A stretch of 64,000 nt of DNA from PNON01 sp963757065 (GCA_963757065.1 CAVWQC010000001.1:124001-188000); one strand, 5' to 3'; positions 44,393 through 54,203 are shown, counted from the stretch's first letter. Notes: generated from the sequence alone by a model not told the origin. Translations and numbers: made by a program.

Positions 44393-45091
44393 TTAGAAAG
44401 GAATTTCATGAGCCAGAGACTTGAGTTGTTTTCGTGCTTCCTTATAGTCGGGGAAAAAAGTAGTAACTAATCTCCAGAACGAAGTGGAATGCGACAAAAC
44501 CTGTGTGTGACAAAGCTCATGGATGATGACATAGTCGACCAGATGTGGAGGCAGGAAAATTAATTTCTGATTTAGATTTACGTTTTTTAATGCAGAGCAG
44601 CTTCCCCACCTGGTTTTTTGATCACGAATTGTCAAGTTATTGTAAGTGAGCCCAGTTTTTCGACTGATCCGTTCGATCCAATCTGGTAACAACCTGGCTG
44701 CTCTTTCTCTAAGCCAATCTTTTAGTTTTCTAATCACTGCCAGCCTACTGCTAATTTTTCCGCTGATGATCAACACTTTTCCCCTCGGCTGTTCTATCAA
44801 TTGAACTTTGTTACCTGGTTCAGTTCTATAAACCACCAGCCAAGTTTCTCCTATCGCTAATAGTTCCAACTTTTCAGGCAGGGTTTTAGGTTTGCCCGGT
44901 GGCAGCTTGCTGACGTGTTCTAAGGTTTTTTGGATCCAGTCCGATTTGGATTGGATGATACCTGGTAATAACCTTTGATTAAATCCTGCCGGAACCGTAA
45001 TGATCAATCCCTTTTCCCGTGAGATCTGTAATCTGACGCTTCTTGCCCTTTGACTGATCTTTAATGAATATGGAGGAATGGAAGATGACAT
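44393..45091 (-). CDS. YgjP-like zinc metallopeptidase
   Basis: 232 residues. C-terminal zincin motif VIIHELCHTQVLSHSTSFW (HExxH plus later His and the FW typical of the YgjP/DUF45 family). RDQKTRWGSCS lies upstream, also characteristic. No signal peptide, so probably cytoplasmic. Function of the family is poorly known. Divergent from the deacetylase gene at 45189. Confidence 0.88.
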   Translation of the reverse strand: MSSSIPPYSLKISQRARSVRLQISREKGLIITVPAGFNQRLLPGIIQSKSDWIQKTLEHVSKLPPGKPKTLPEKLELLAIGETWLVVYRTEPGNKVQLIEQPRGKVLIISGKISSRLAVIRKLKDWLRERAARLLPDWIERISRKTGLTYNNLTIRDQKTRWGSCSALKNVNLNQKLIFLPPHLVDYVIIHELCHTQVLSHSTSFWRLVTTFFPDYKEARKQLKSLAHEIPF

Positions 45092-45188
45092 GATAATAAT
45101 GAATATCCTTCAATAAATAATACGATTTCGGGTTGGATATATAATATATACAGAACATTATAGATGGAAACTAATTATTAAGGAAAAA

Positions 45189-46031
45189 ATGGGTAAATAT
45201 CTCATCATCAATGCTGACGATTTTGGACTCACGGGGGAGGTGACCAGCGGCATTATTGATGCTTTCAAAACAGGGGTAGTAACCAGTACGTCAGTCCTTA
45301 TAAATGAATTGATCTATGAAAAAATCTCATTTAACAAAAGTGACTGTGCAAATTTAGGATTCGGCCTACATCTTAATCTCACTCAGGGTCGTTCGATATT
45401 GCCAGCGGTGGATGTTTCTTCTCTTATGACTGTCGATGGGTTTTTTATGAAACCCGAACAACTTTTAGCCAAACCGGAGAAGATCCATCCAGCTCAGGTT
45501 GAGAAAGAATGGCGAGCCCAGATCGCTGCTTTTCGGGCTACCTTCGGGGTACCAGACCACCTGGATAGTCATCACCATATCCATTTATACCCATCATTAT
45601 TCAATATTTTCTGTCAATTGGCGATTGAATTATCGCTTCCTGTTCGTTTTCCAGTACAAGTGGAGAATATCCCGGCAATTAATATAATGCCGTTCAGTTT
45701 TGCTGATGGTATTGAGCTGCATACTAGTCAATGGAGGGAGGAGCAAAGTTTATTGGAATTGATCAAACTTAGTTATCCTGATCACTTTATGGATAATTTT
45801 TTCTACCTTTATAAAGACCAACCTGAGATAATTCAACAAATTATTACTGCTTTTCCCGAAGGTATCAGTGAGCTAATGTGTCATCCCGGTAATACTTCTG
45901 ACCGACTCGCCCAGATCAGTACCTATACAGAGCGCCGTGAAGAAGAGCTGGTTATACTGAAAAGAAAATCCACCCGTGCAATATTAAAAAATGCCGGTAT
46001 TGACCTTATCCGATTTTCAGACCTTAGATAG
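45189..46031 (+). CDS. YdjC/ChbG-type carbohydrate deacetylase
   Basis: 280 residues. N terminus LIINADDFGLTGEVTSGI carries the NADDFG motif with the metal-binding Asp; HLNLTQG and LDSHHHIHLYPSLF supply His ligands, and a later ELMCHPG completes the family pattern. It likely removes acetyl groups from sugar chains (for example chitooligosaccharides or hopanoid-linked sugars); substrate unknown. Confidence 0.92.
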   Translation: MGKYLIINADDFGLTGEVTSGIIDAFKTGVVTSTSVLINELIYEKISFNKSDCANLGFGLHLNLTQGRSILPAVDVSSLMTVDGFFMKPEQLLAKPEKIHPAQVEKEWRAQIAAFRATFGVPDHLDSHHHIHLYPSLFNIFCQLAIELSLPVRFPVQVENIPAINIMPFSFADGIELHTSQWREEQSLLELIKLSYPDHFMDNFFYLYKDQPEIIQQIITAFPEGISELMCHPGNTSDRLAQISTYTERREEELVILKRKSTRAILKNAGIDLIRFSDLR

Positions 46032-46065
46032 TAAAATTCAAGCAACTTGAAAATTATGGGGATTA

Positions 46066-46088
46066 AAACCTGGGTACGAATCAGGTTT
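46066..46088. terminator. Small hairpin between convergent genes
   Basis: AAACCTG (46066-46072) and CAGGTTT (46082-46088) with a 9-base loop in the 76-bp gap between the deacetylase and the convergent GNAT gene. No U-tract; a possible bidirectional terminator. Confidence 0.3.
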
Positions 46089-46107
46089 ACATCACCAATT
46101 GTGATGC

Positions 46108-47133
46108 TTATTTTCTGCTAATTCTCATTCTTACAATGCTGCGGTCTATTGCTCCAAATTTATACTTGTAATTTTCGTCGCCTCGCAGGAAATCGAATTC
46201 ATCTATTTTCTGGTTATTTGCCCACTGAAGGAGATAACCCAATAATACCCATCCCGGTGAAAACTCAGTAAAGTCCTTGTTCATACCGGAATTGTAGACC
46301 CATAAGCGATTCAAATAATAGAAACTAAAATAACCGGCCGCTTTTATTCCATCGATCTCCAGGAATGATAGATTTAGGCATCCGGTATCAAATGCACAAC
46401 GCATCGTTTCACGCATTTGGATACGCATGGCAGGAGTAAGGAATGCCTTTTTCTCTTCATCATAATCCATCAAGGTTAAGAACGCTTCCATCTCAGCTTC
46501 TGCATCATCAGCATTTTCAACAATGTACCACCGGCTAGGGTGACCACTTTCTGCCAGGCGTCTCATTTTTCGTCGAATTTCATGCCGCTGTTTTTTATCT
46601 ATACCTTTTAAATATAGATCCCAATCCCCAGGTAAAGTTATGTATGGCGCTTTTTGCAGGACTTCGGTTTCGCTCTTCCAGCCTACCAGGTCGGATGCCT
46701 TTTCTATTGCTGCCAAGGTAGGCGAGTAATCAAGGAGATTGTAAAGATCAATATCCTGCCACTTTTTTACTTCTGAAGTAGTCAGATAACTGAACAAATC
46801 CAAAAGAAACTGGTCAAGATATTCTGGCAATACGATGAAATCCAGGTAATCTGATATTTCATAACTACCAATCAACATAAGGCTTGGATCGCCATGATCA
46901 TTTGATTTATAGAAAAAGGGGGCAATCCCCACCAATTTCGTATCATCCCTGGCAATGATGATGAGCATGTCGCTTTTACTCCACTCTCCACCGCCACAGG
47001 TAAGCCACCATTGATTTAGAAATTCATATCGTAAAAAAGGAACGTGCGTAATGGAATTTTCGAGCAGGTCATTCCACTGGTCCTTCATCTTTTCCCACTC
47101 ACCAGGATCTTTGATTATTTCAAACGATAACAT
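46108..47133 (-). CDS. GNAT-type acetyltransferase (BioF2-like)
   Basis: 341 residues. Recognised by the BioF2-like/GNAT_6 layout: two related halves, ending EINWLRGDENYKYKFGAIDR-like (here DEFDFLRGDENYKYKFG). The late helix-rich part has ELDGIKAAGYFSFYYLNRLWVYNSG-like IDGIKAAGYFSFYYLN. AAGGA 6 bases upstream supports the ATG at 47133 over the earlier in-frame start at 47196. Such enzymes act in cell-wall or polysaccharide modification; substrate unknown. Confidence 0.85.
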   Translation of the reverse strand: MLSFEIIKDPGEWEKMKDQWNDLLENSITHVPFLRYEFLNQWWLTCGGGEWSKSDMLIIIARDDTKLVGIAPFFYKSNDHGDPSLMLIGSYEISDYLDFIVLPEYLDQFLLDLFSYLTTSEVKKWQDIDLYNLLDYSPTLAAIEKASDLVGWKSETEVLQKAPYITLPGDWDLYLKGIDKKQRHEIRRKMRRLAESGHPSRWYIVENADDAEAEMEAFLTLMDYDEEKKAFLTPAMRIQMRETMRCAFDTGCLNLSFLEIDGIKAAGYFSFYYLNRLWVYNSGMNKDFTEFSPGWVLLGYLLQWANNQKIDEFDFLRGDENYKYKFGAIDRSIVRMRISRK

Positions 47134-47355
47134 TTTTTTCCTTAGAAGGTCATTTATATGATTACTATTCTGTAACTCGCAATATATGATTACCAAAGAA
47201 TTATAATCCCTCCCTCAGGTTTAATCAGAAATCGGAATTTAGAATACAAATCAAGAATTATTGGCGAGTAAACGCTGGTAAAATTCTTGCAACATGAGAT
47301 TAGATACTAAGTGATTTATCCAATTTTTTATTAACAGAAACAGGTATTAATAATA

Positions 47356-49833
47356 GTGTTCGACCTTAACCTCTTTCCCCTCTACATAAAAAATAGCAAC
47401 GAGCAGAATTTTCTGCCTGGTTTACGGTTCCAGGCAGCACCCAAAAATGCCAATCGCAATAGGTCTGGTGATTACCTGCTGATCCTTGTCACCCCATTTG
47501 GAGATAACTCTCTGGCTGAAGATCGCATGCAGCTGATTTTAGAGAAGTCACTGCGGGAATATTTCCAATCATCTGGTACTGTCACCAGTGGGATGAAGAA
47601 AATCGCAGAAATAGTAAATGAGGCTGTATTGGAATATAACCTGAAAGACAGCCCGGGGGGACAGCAAGTTACAGTATTGCTGAACTGTGCAGTCATCCAT
47701 GGGGAGCGGGTATATATCGGCCACTCAGGCTATACGCATTCTTTCGTACTGAACAAGGAAACTACAGAACACCATTATGATCCTGAAGGGTCAGGTCGTG
47801 GTTTGGGGGTAAGCCGGACCGTCACATTAAGATTTTTTCTGGGTGATATCAAGGCAGATGAGTATATTCTTTTCAGCCCCGAACCCCTTGCAACCTGGAC
47901 ACCAGCAAATTTAAGTGGCAGTCCTTCTATTGCCCTCGATTATCTGAAAAGGCGCCTCCTCAATCAGGTCTCACCAAATGTGCGAGCCTTATTGATCCAG
48001 GTAAAACCTGGCTCGGGGCGGATGGTTTTACAATCTCCATTATCCACTTCAACAGTGATCACTGGACAACCACTCAGGCAAATGAATCCTGCACCACCAG
48101 TTCAGGTAAACCTGGATGGAAAAGCCATCCCGGTCATGGCAGTCTCTGCAAGAATTAAAGATACAGGAAAGATTCCCGAACCAGTAATAGAAACAAAAAA
48201 TGAACCGTTGGATGCATCCAGAGCTTTACCCGTTCAGACATTAAGTTCTGCTTCGCCTGGAGTGCCAGCGAAGCCCATCCCCAAGGTAAGACCAGATATT
48301 CAAATTGAAGAATCCGAGTTATCTTACCGGGAAGCATTTCTGGAATTAAGAAGTGATTTCGGAAAATCGATCAAACGTTTTCAGAGCGGATTATCATCAT
48401 TCTTCCGGAAGTTCAAAAGGGAGAAAAGACCACCTCATCCTGATGCTGAGATCCGGTTCAAGAAAGTAAACACAGAAAAATTTGACCGAATAATGGCTTC
48501 GACCGGAAAAGCAGCTTCGAAAACAGTGGGTACCACTGGAAAAATAATAAAAACTGCTGCAGTTAAAACTGGTAAATCATTCAACCAGGCTTTGGAATAC
48601 ATCACACCTGTAGGTGGATTCAAGCTGCCTGCCCTTTCAAATCCAGTTATGATTCTCATCTCCATAGCGATCCCATTGATCGTGGTCGTGGCTGCGTCGA
48701 GCATGTACCTGACCCGGGGCAAGACCAGCCAGTTTGATTATTACTTCAATCAGGCAAAAACGACGATTTCCCAAATCGGAAAAAACCAAACACCAGCGGA
48801 ACAACGAAAATCCTGGGAAAACGCAGTCGTTTTATTGGATAAGGCAGAAAAATACGGTAAAAGCGATGAGGCCGTCGCCCTCCGATCTCAAGCTCAGAAT
48901 GTACTGGATGATCTCGGGGGAGTCGCGAGAATTGAATTCATCCCAGCCATCGTGGATGGATTACCGCCAGCTGTGAATATCACCCAGATCGTTTCTACCT
49001 CCACAGATATATATATGCTCGATGGCATCAGTGGACAGGTGCTAAGGGCAATTTTGACTGGAAAAGGGTTTGAAATGGACCCCACCTTTAGATGTGCACC
49101 GGGACCCTTCGGCTCTTACATTGTTGATCCGTTTGTAGATATTACCCTGGTTCCTAAAGGCAATTCCCTTGATGCCAGTTTAGTCGCATTGGATGGGCGA
49201 GGAAATATTGTTTATTGCGGTCCGGGAGTCATGGCAACATCAATGACACTTACACCTCCCGATTCCGGTTGGGGAAAAGTGAAGGCGATAACGCTGGATG
49301 GCGGTCGGCTTTATGTTATGGATATCGAATCCAACTCAGTATGGGTTTATATGGGTGGTATTGGAGCGTTCATCAATAAACCATACAATTTCTTCGATGT
49401 GGGTAATCCACCCATGCAGGATGCCCTGGATTTTTCCGTGAACGGCAACGACCTGTATATGCTCCATCAGGATGGACATATGACCAGCTGTCTTTATAGT
49501 GATATTCTGGGCTCACCGACAAAATGCAAAGACCCGATCCCCTATGTGATCACAGTGAATGGCGGCGAAAAGAAACCGGTGGTTGTACCCAATACAACTT
49601 TTACCCAGCTGCAGTATAGCCAACCACCAGATCCATCCATCTACCTCCTGGATGCTACCGGGCAAAGCCTATATCATTTTTCTCTGCGGATGACTCTTCA
49701 GAAAAAACTATCCATGCAAACTGGAGATCCATTCAAATTGAATGGAAAAACCGCCACAGCTTTTGCTGTCAATCCGGGAAAAGTGATGTTTATTGCCTTT
49801 GGAAATAAAATATATCAGGGTATTGAGCCTTAA
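47356..49833 (+). CDS. Large PP2C-like membrane protein, function unknown
   Basis: 825 residues, GTG start. Residues ~1-230 look like a PP2C-type phosphatase domain (SGDYLLILVTPFGDNSLAEDR, VTVLLNCAVIHGERVYIGHSGYTHSFVLN), but the usual acidic metal residues are not all obvious, so it may be inactive. A linker with Lys/Arg-rich helices (~310-425) follows. One membrane segment lies near 430-452, then an extracytoplasmic part with repeated YLLD/YMLD strands like a beta-propeller (DIYMLDGISGQVLRAI, SIYLLDATGQSLYHF). Monocistronic, divergent from the GNAT gene. Confidence 0.65.
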   Translation: MFDLNLFPLYIKNSNEQNFLPGLRFQAAPKNANRNRSGDYLLILVTPFGDNSLAEDRMQLILEKSLREYFQSSGTVTSGMKKIAEIVNEAVLEYNLKDSPGGQQVTVLLNCAVIHGERVYIGHSGYTHSFVLNKETTEHHYDPEGSGRGLGVSRTVTLRFFLGDIKADEYILFSPEPLATWTPANLSGSPSIALDYLKRRLLNQVSPNVRALLIQVKPGSGRMVLQSPLSTSTVITGQPLRQMNPAPPVQVNLDGKAIPVMAVSARIKDTGKIPEPVIETKNEPLDASRALPVQTLSSASPGVPAKPIPKVRPDIQIEESELSYREAFLELRSDFGKSIKRFQSGLSSFFRKFKREKRPPHPDAEIRFKKVNTEKFDRIMASTGKAASKTVGTTGKIIKTAAVKTGKSFNQALEYITPVGGFKLPALSNPVMILISIAIPLIVVVAASSMYLTRGKTSQFDYYFNQAKTTISQIGKNQTPAEQRKSWENAVVLLDKAEKYGKSDEAVALRSQAQNVLDDLGGVARIEFIPAIVDGLPPAVNITQIVSTSTDIYMLDGISGQVLRAILTGKGFEMDPTFRCAPGPFGSYIVDPFVDITLVPKGNSLDASLVALDGRGNIVYCGPGVMATSMTLTPPDSGWGKVKAITLDGGRLYVMDIESNSVWVYMGGIGAFINKPYNFFDVGNPPMQDALDFSVNGNDLYMLHQDGHMTSCLYSDILGSPTKCKDPIPYVITVNGGEKKPVVVPNTTFTQLQYSQPPDPSIYLLDATGQSLYHFSLRMTLQKKLSMQTGDPFKLNGKTATAFAVNPGKVMFIAFGNKIYQGIEP

Positions 49834-49850
49834 TCTCTGGAAGATTCCCG

Positions 49851-51296
49851 CTAATAATTAATAGTACCTTCTCTTCGGCTGCCAGTTTTTCGTGGTTTGC
49901 GGCTTGTATCTTCAACCTGGTTATATGACGGCACATTGAGTTCCAAAAGCTTACACAACCGGCGGTCCAAAATACGGGTAAGCAATCTTTCATCCAACTT
50001 ATCCAATGGTACTGAAGTGGTCACAATTGTAGGTAATTCGGAATAATATCGGTAATTAAATAGCTGGTAAAGTTTTTCTTTTACCCAAGCGGAAGGATTC
50101 TGACCACCTAAATCATCAAGAATTAATAGCGGTGTAGTGCGTATTTCATCGAATCTTTGATCATAAGTTTCACGGCTTTCCGGATGAAATGTTGCTCTCA
50201 AATGATCCATCAGATCTGGAACACTGATAAATAATGGTGGAAATCCTTTAGAAGACTGATAATTCCCTATCGCAGCTGCCAGATGTGTTTTTCCTGTTGC
50301 ATATTTTCCGGTAATTATCAGCCAACCCTTGGGAGTCTCAGCAAATTTTCGTGCTGCTTTCAGCGCTTTTTCGAGGCTTGCCTGTTCTACAGCTGTTAAC
50401 TTATCATCTTTTCTGGGATCAAAAGATTCAAATGTGCGGCTGAGATGCAGATTTAATGAAGATAACTCTGAATGTGCTCCCATTGCTTTCGGGTTGCGGT
50501 AATCAGGTGCATTGATAAAAATCCTTTGGACTAATTCAGGATCTTGCAGCCTGGATTGTATTCGCTTTTCAATTGATTCCAGATCATGATTGGTAGTGAC
50601 CACGAGAGGCATTCGATTCAGATACCGGTAATTGAGGATCTGGAAGAGTTTTTCCTGCGCCCAAGGGGTGGCGTTCTCGGTTCCAAAATCATCCAGAATA
50701 AGGAGTTGAATGGTGCGAATCTCATCAAACCGTTGCTCGAATGTAGTATCTGGATCTGTGTATGCAAACCGCAGCCAATCCAGAAGATCTGGAGAAGTTA
50801 AGAATAGCGTCGGAATTCCCAGGGAGACGGTTTGATTGGCAATAGCTGCTGCCAGGTGGGTTTTTCCGCAGCCATATTGCCCTGTGATCAATAGCCAGCC
50901 ATCCATATGCCCGGCAAAACTACGGCAACTGTTAAATGCTCCTTCCAGAGAAAGCGCTTCAGGCTCGTTTAATGTTCCATCTTTGCCATCCGGCCTGAAT
51001 GAATCAAATGTGAATTGTCGTAGTGATTCCAGGTTTGCAAATTTATATAGTTTGCTGTGGGCATTTCTGGTTACTTCTTCCTGACGGCATGTGCATATCT
51101 CCACTTTGCCGAAGTTCGGATCGGTTAGGGGTAATTCCCTCCGGTAAAAACCAATCCCGTGGCAAATGGGACAGTTCGGATCGCCAAAGGATCGGAGATT
51201 ATTTTCAAGCAGGAGATCTTTGTTCTTTTCCCCGGTATCATTAACCGGCCTGATTCCTGCGGCTACTTTACGAATGGTCTCATCAATTTTTACCAT
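49851..51296 (-). CDS. Double DnaC/DnaI-type AAA+ ATPase (tandem helicase loader)
   Basis: 481 residues holding two homologous AAA+ modules. First: Walker A GQYGCGKTH near 139-146 and Walker B LLILDDFG near 198-205. Second: Walker A GKYATGKTH near 330-337 and Walker B LLILDDLG near 390-397. A four-Cys zinc element (CPICHG, CTC) opens the protein at ~42-70. DnaC/DnaI normally has one module. The start at 51296 (GAGG just upstream) overlaps the preceding DnaD-like gene by 14 bases. It lies in the dnaB operon, so helicase loading is likely. Confidence 0.88.
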   Translation of the reverse strand: MVKIDETIRKVAAGIRPVNDTGEKNKDLLLENNLRSFGDPNCPICHGIGFYRRELPLTDPNFGKVEICTCRQEEVTRNAHSKLYKFANLESLRQFTFDSFRPDGKDGTLNEPEALSLEGAFNSCRSFAGHMDGWLLITGQYGCGKTHLAAAIANQTVSLGIPTLFLTSPDLLDWLRFAYTDPDTTFEQRFDEIRTIQLLILDDFGTENATPWAQEKLFQILNYRYLNRMPLVVTTNHDLESIEKRIQSRLQDPELVQRIFINAPDYRNPKAMGAHSELSSLNLHLSRTFESFDPRKDDKLTAVEQASLEKALKAARKFAETPKGWLIITGKYATGKTHLAAAIGNYQSSKGFPPLFISVPDLMDHLRATFHPESRETYDQRFDEIRTTPLLILDDLGGQNPSAWVKEKLYQLFNYRYYSELPTIVTTSVPLDKLDERLLTRILDRRLCKLLELNVPSYNQVEDTSRKPRKTGSRREGTINY

Positions 51297-51946
51297 TACG
51301 CCCTCTTTCATTCCATGATGCAAGAATTCTGGCAACATAAGACCAGCGCCTGACGTTATTTTCAACTGCAATCCGGATGGCATCTTCTATCCAATCCAGC
51401 GGATATTCATCACCGGCCGACTTAAGTTGTTCTGCGATCATTGGTGTTATCAGTCCAATATTGTTCTCGTACAACTTATATATATCCGGTTTGTTCAGAT
51501 CAAGACCCACGATCTGCTGTTGGGCGGAGGAATCCAGATCCCATTGGCCTTTTTCATATCCATCAATAATGGCCTTACTGCGGGTTGTATTTATAAAATA
51601 ATACCGTGTCCTTTTTTTCTTTCCCATCAACCATCAATAAAGATCCCCTGTCAACAGCTTTTGCGAGGATATTATCCAGAGTATCTTCATATTTCCCTAT
51701 CCCGCCGGGCTGACTCAGAGCTTCTTTTAGAACTGTATCTTTCTGGATTTCTGACAACTTCATGCATCTTATATCGCCCTCCTGTTGTTGGACATACCAG
51801 AAAGCATATAGCGTGATCTTCATTTCAGCAAGATCGTCAATTGCAGGCAGTAGGTCGACAAAAAAAGCTTCGGGAAACTCCGTAAGCGGAGTGACTCCCG
51901 CAGGGAATCCCTGGAATTTTTTTGCTGAAGGCGTATTGTCACTCAT
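51283..51946 (-). pseudogene. DnaD-like replication protein split by a frameshift in an A7 run
   Basis: Two open frames cover one protein. The first starts at 51946 (SDNTPSAKKFQGF...) and runs to a stop near 51575. The second, in another frame, continues FINTTRSKAIIDGYEKGQW and ends with a DnaD C-terminal domain (IYKLYENNIGLI, EYPLDWIEDAIRIAVENNVRRWSYVARILASW). They join if one A is removed from the seven-A run in the coding strand (complement at about 51618-51624). Whether this is an error, a real lesion or transcript slippage cannot be told. No strong Shine-Dalgarno for 51946. Lies between dnaB and the loader. Confidence 0.8.
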
Positions 51947-51956
51947 AAGGATATGT

Positions 51957-53327
51957 TTATCCTGGCTGAATATAAGTTGCCGCATTCTCAAACTTTGCAA
52001 GACTCGGTCTGAAAATTAATTGAATTGAACCAGTCGGACCATTTCGGTGTTTCGCAACTATCAAATTTGCTACATTCTGCCTAAGGCTGGTATTATCTGT
52101 GGCTTCCGGGCGATGAATGAACATTACGATATCGGCATCCTGTTCCAGGCTGCCTGATTCACGCAAATCAGACAATATTGGTTGCGCATCTTTCCCACGC
52201 TGTTCCACAGCCCTGGAAAGTTGGGCTGCTGCCAAAACCGGGACATTTAATTCCCTGGCTAGCACCTTAAGGTATCGAGATATATAAGATACTTCCTGAA
52301 CACGATTATCATTTCTTGAATCCCCGCTCATCAGCTGAATATAATCCACAAGGATCAAATCCAGGTTATGTTCCATATGCAATCGGCGGCATTTTGTCCG
52401 CATCTGAAGCGGGGTGATTGCTGGGGTATCATCCAGAAAAATTGTTGTATTGCTCAAGGTACCAACAGCCTGGGCAAATTGCTGCCACTCATCCTCATTC
52501 AGTTTTCCAGCCCGTAATTTCTGTGATTCTATACCCGTTTGCTGTGAGATAAGCCTTTGTACCAACTGTTCGTTGGACATTTCCAGTGAAAAGATGGCAA
52601 CATGTTTTTTATAAGTCAACGCAGCTGTTCTGGCAGCTCCCAGCAGAAAACCGGTTTTACCTAAACCAGGTCTCCCGGCGACGATCAAAAGATCTGATTT
52701 TTGCAGTCCACCCAAAAGGCGATCCAGATCGGTTAATCCGGTCGGAACACCGAAGAAATCATCGCTGCGCTTCGCCAGTTCTTCGATATGATCAAAATAC
52801 TTGCTTAGGACCGAGCGGATGGGCTGCAAGTCATTTCTCACCCGCCTTTCGCTGATCGCAAATATTGATTTTTCGGCATCATCGATGACTGTATTCAGCT
52901 GCTTTTCCTGGTTATAGGCCAGGCGGGCAACATCGTTTGCAGCAGACAGTAGTTTTCGCCGAATCGAATGGTCTTCAATTATATGTCCATATGATTCCAC
53001 ATTAAGTGCACTGGGCACTTTGGAGATAAGCGCTGTTAAGTAAGCAGGCCCGCCTAATTCCATCAGGTGATCCTGAGCGGCCAGATCCTCTGTCACGGTG
53101 AGTAAATCAATAGGTATACGGTTTTCGATCAGACGTGTAAATGTTGTCCATATCCAACGATGGCGATGGATGTAGAAATCATCTGCTTCGATGAATTGGA
53201 CAATATCATAGATCGCTTCCGGATTGATTAGGATGGAACCCAGGAGAGATTCTTCTGCATCCCGATTATGAGGCATTGTTTGAGTTTCAGCAGATGATTC
53301 AGTCTCTTGGTCAGGATAATCTTGCAT
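51957..53327 (-). CDS. dnaB: DnaB, replicative DNA helicase
   Basis: 456 residues. N-terminal primase-interacting domain (NRDAEESLLGSILINPEAIYDIV), linker, and RecA-like helicase domain: Walker A GRPGLGKTG, VAIFSLEMSNEQL, Walker B-like LILVDYIQLM, and the conserved DLRESGSLEQDADIVMFIHR. ATG 53327 has GGAG 6 bases upstream. First helicase gene of a group with the DnaD-like and double DnaC-like proteins; this grouping suggests a DnaD/DnaI-type loading pathway. Confidence 0.97.
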   Translation of the reverse strand: MQDYPDQETESSAETQTMPHNRDAEESLLGSILINPEAIYDIVQFIEADDFYIHRHRWIWTTFTRLIENRIPIDLLTVTEDLAAQDHLMELGGPAYLTALISKVPSALNVESYGHIIEDHSIRRKLLSAANDVARLAYNQEKQLNTVIDDAEKSIFAISERRVRNDLQPIRSVLSKYFDHIEELAKRSDDFFGVPTGLTDLDRLLGGLQKSDLLIVAGRPGLGKTGFLLGAARTAALTYKKHVAIFSLEMSNEQLVQRLISQQTGIESQKLRAGKLNEDEWQQFAQAVGTLSNTTIFLDDTPAITPLQMRTKCRRLHMEHNLDLILVDYIQLMSGDSRNDNRVQEVSYISRYLKVLARELNVPVLAAAQLSRAVEQRGKDAQPILSDLRESGSLEQDADIVMFIHRPEATDNTSLRQNVANLIVAKHRNGPTGSIQLIFRPSLAKFENAATYIQPG

Positions 53328-53383
53328 GAATATCTCCAATGGAATGGGATTACTAAATTGTCGTTAGTAGCGGTAGATCAAAT

Positions 53384-53980
53384 CTAGATATTTTTTTCAG
53401 GACCATCTTCCGGGTCATCATCCGGTTCATCAGTATCTGGGTTAAGCCCCTCATCCAAATCCAATTTGCTGATGAAGTCTTCAAAGATTGAAAGCCGTTT
53501 TTCTGCGGGTTTATCCAGTGGAGGTTGATCAGGTTCCCCCGTACTTTCAGCATCCTCGTCAAGTACTGCTGGTTCCGGTTTAATTCCAGCCTGCTCAAGA
53601 ATATCATAATCCACCATAATAGGAATATGCGCCCTGATTGCCAGAGCAATGGCATCCGATGGCCTGGAATCTATCTCAATGATCTCATCCCCAATTTCTG
53701 TGACAATTTTGCCAAAAAACACATTGTCCAGCAGTGAGAATATCTGGATCTGGATCAATTTTGCATGTAACGATGAAAATACATTTTTTAGGAGATCGTG
53801 CGTTAATGGCCGGGAAACCTCAACTTCCTGCAAAATGATGGTGATCGCTTCCGCTTCGTACGGTCCTATCCAGATCGGAAGATACCTGTCTTCATTTTTT
53901 GCATGTAAAATCAGAACCCGTTGGGCATTGGTTAAGCTGACCCTCAAGCTATCAATGACTACTTCGACCATTTTGCCCAT
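53384..53980 (-). CDS. Bifunctional nuclease (BFN) family protein
   Basis: 198 residues. The BFN/DUF151 domain is clear: LILHAKNEDRYLPIWIGPYEAEAI, EIIEIDSRPSDAIALAIRAHIPI, then an acidic Asp/Glu/Pro-rich C-terminal tail (~60 residues). GGAGG lies 5 bases before the ATG at 53980. The family has DNase/RNase activity in plants and is broadly found in Chloroflexi and thermophiles. It precedes dnaB by 56 bases. Confidence 0.9.
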   Translation of the reverse strand: MGKMVEVVIDSLRVSLTNAQRVLILHAKNEDRYLPIWIGPYEAEAITIILQEVEVSRPLTHDLLKNVFSSLHAKLIQIQIFSLLDNVFFGKIVTEIGDEIIEIDSRPSDAIALAIRAHIPIMVDYDILEQAGIKPEPAVLDEDAESTGEPDQPPLDKPAEKRLSIFEDFISKLDLDEGLNPDTDEPDDDPEDGPEKNI

Positions 53981-54166
53981 CCAAACCTCCAAATCAATTT
54001 TAACACGCAGTAAGAGTCGGTGCAACTGAATATTATAATGAACGGTAATATTTAATCATACCATTCATTGATCACAATAATAATTTACTGAACTTGGAGC
54101 TATTCCGGGTAATACCTAATTAAAAGGAACCGGAACTTCCATCAACAGAGAACTGAAGTCCATGTT

Positions 54167-54203
54167 CATTTCTTTAACAATTCTGCCAATTGTTAAAGAA
54201 ATG
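54167..54203. repeat. Perfect 16-bp inverted repeat, 5-base loop
   Basis: CATTTCTTTAACAATT (54167-54182), loop CTGCC, AATTGTTAAAGAAATG (54188-54203). The arms are perfectly complementary. It stands alone in the ~400-bp gap between the BFN gene and the regulator at 54384; nothing else is recognised there. AT-rich, no U-tract. It could be an operator, an mRNA stabiliser or a mobile palindrome. Confidence 0.8.

Noticed and set aside
51606..51630. A AAA AAG as a programmed -1 frameshift site in the DnaD-like gene
   Set aside because: A -1 shift would reach a stop within seven codons; the needed shift is in the other direction.
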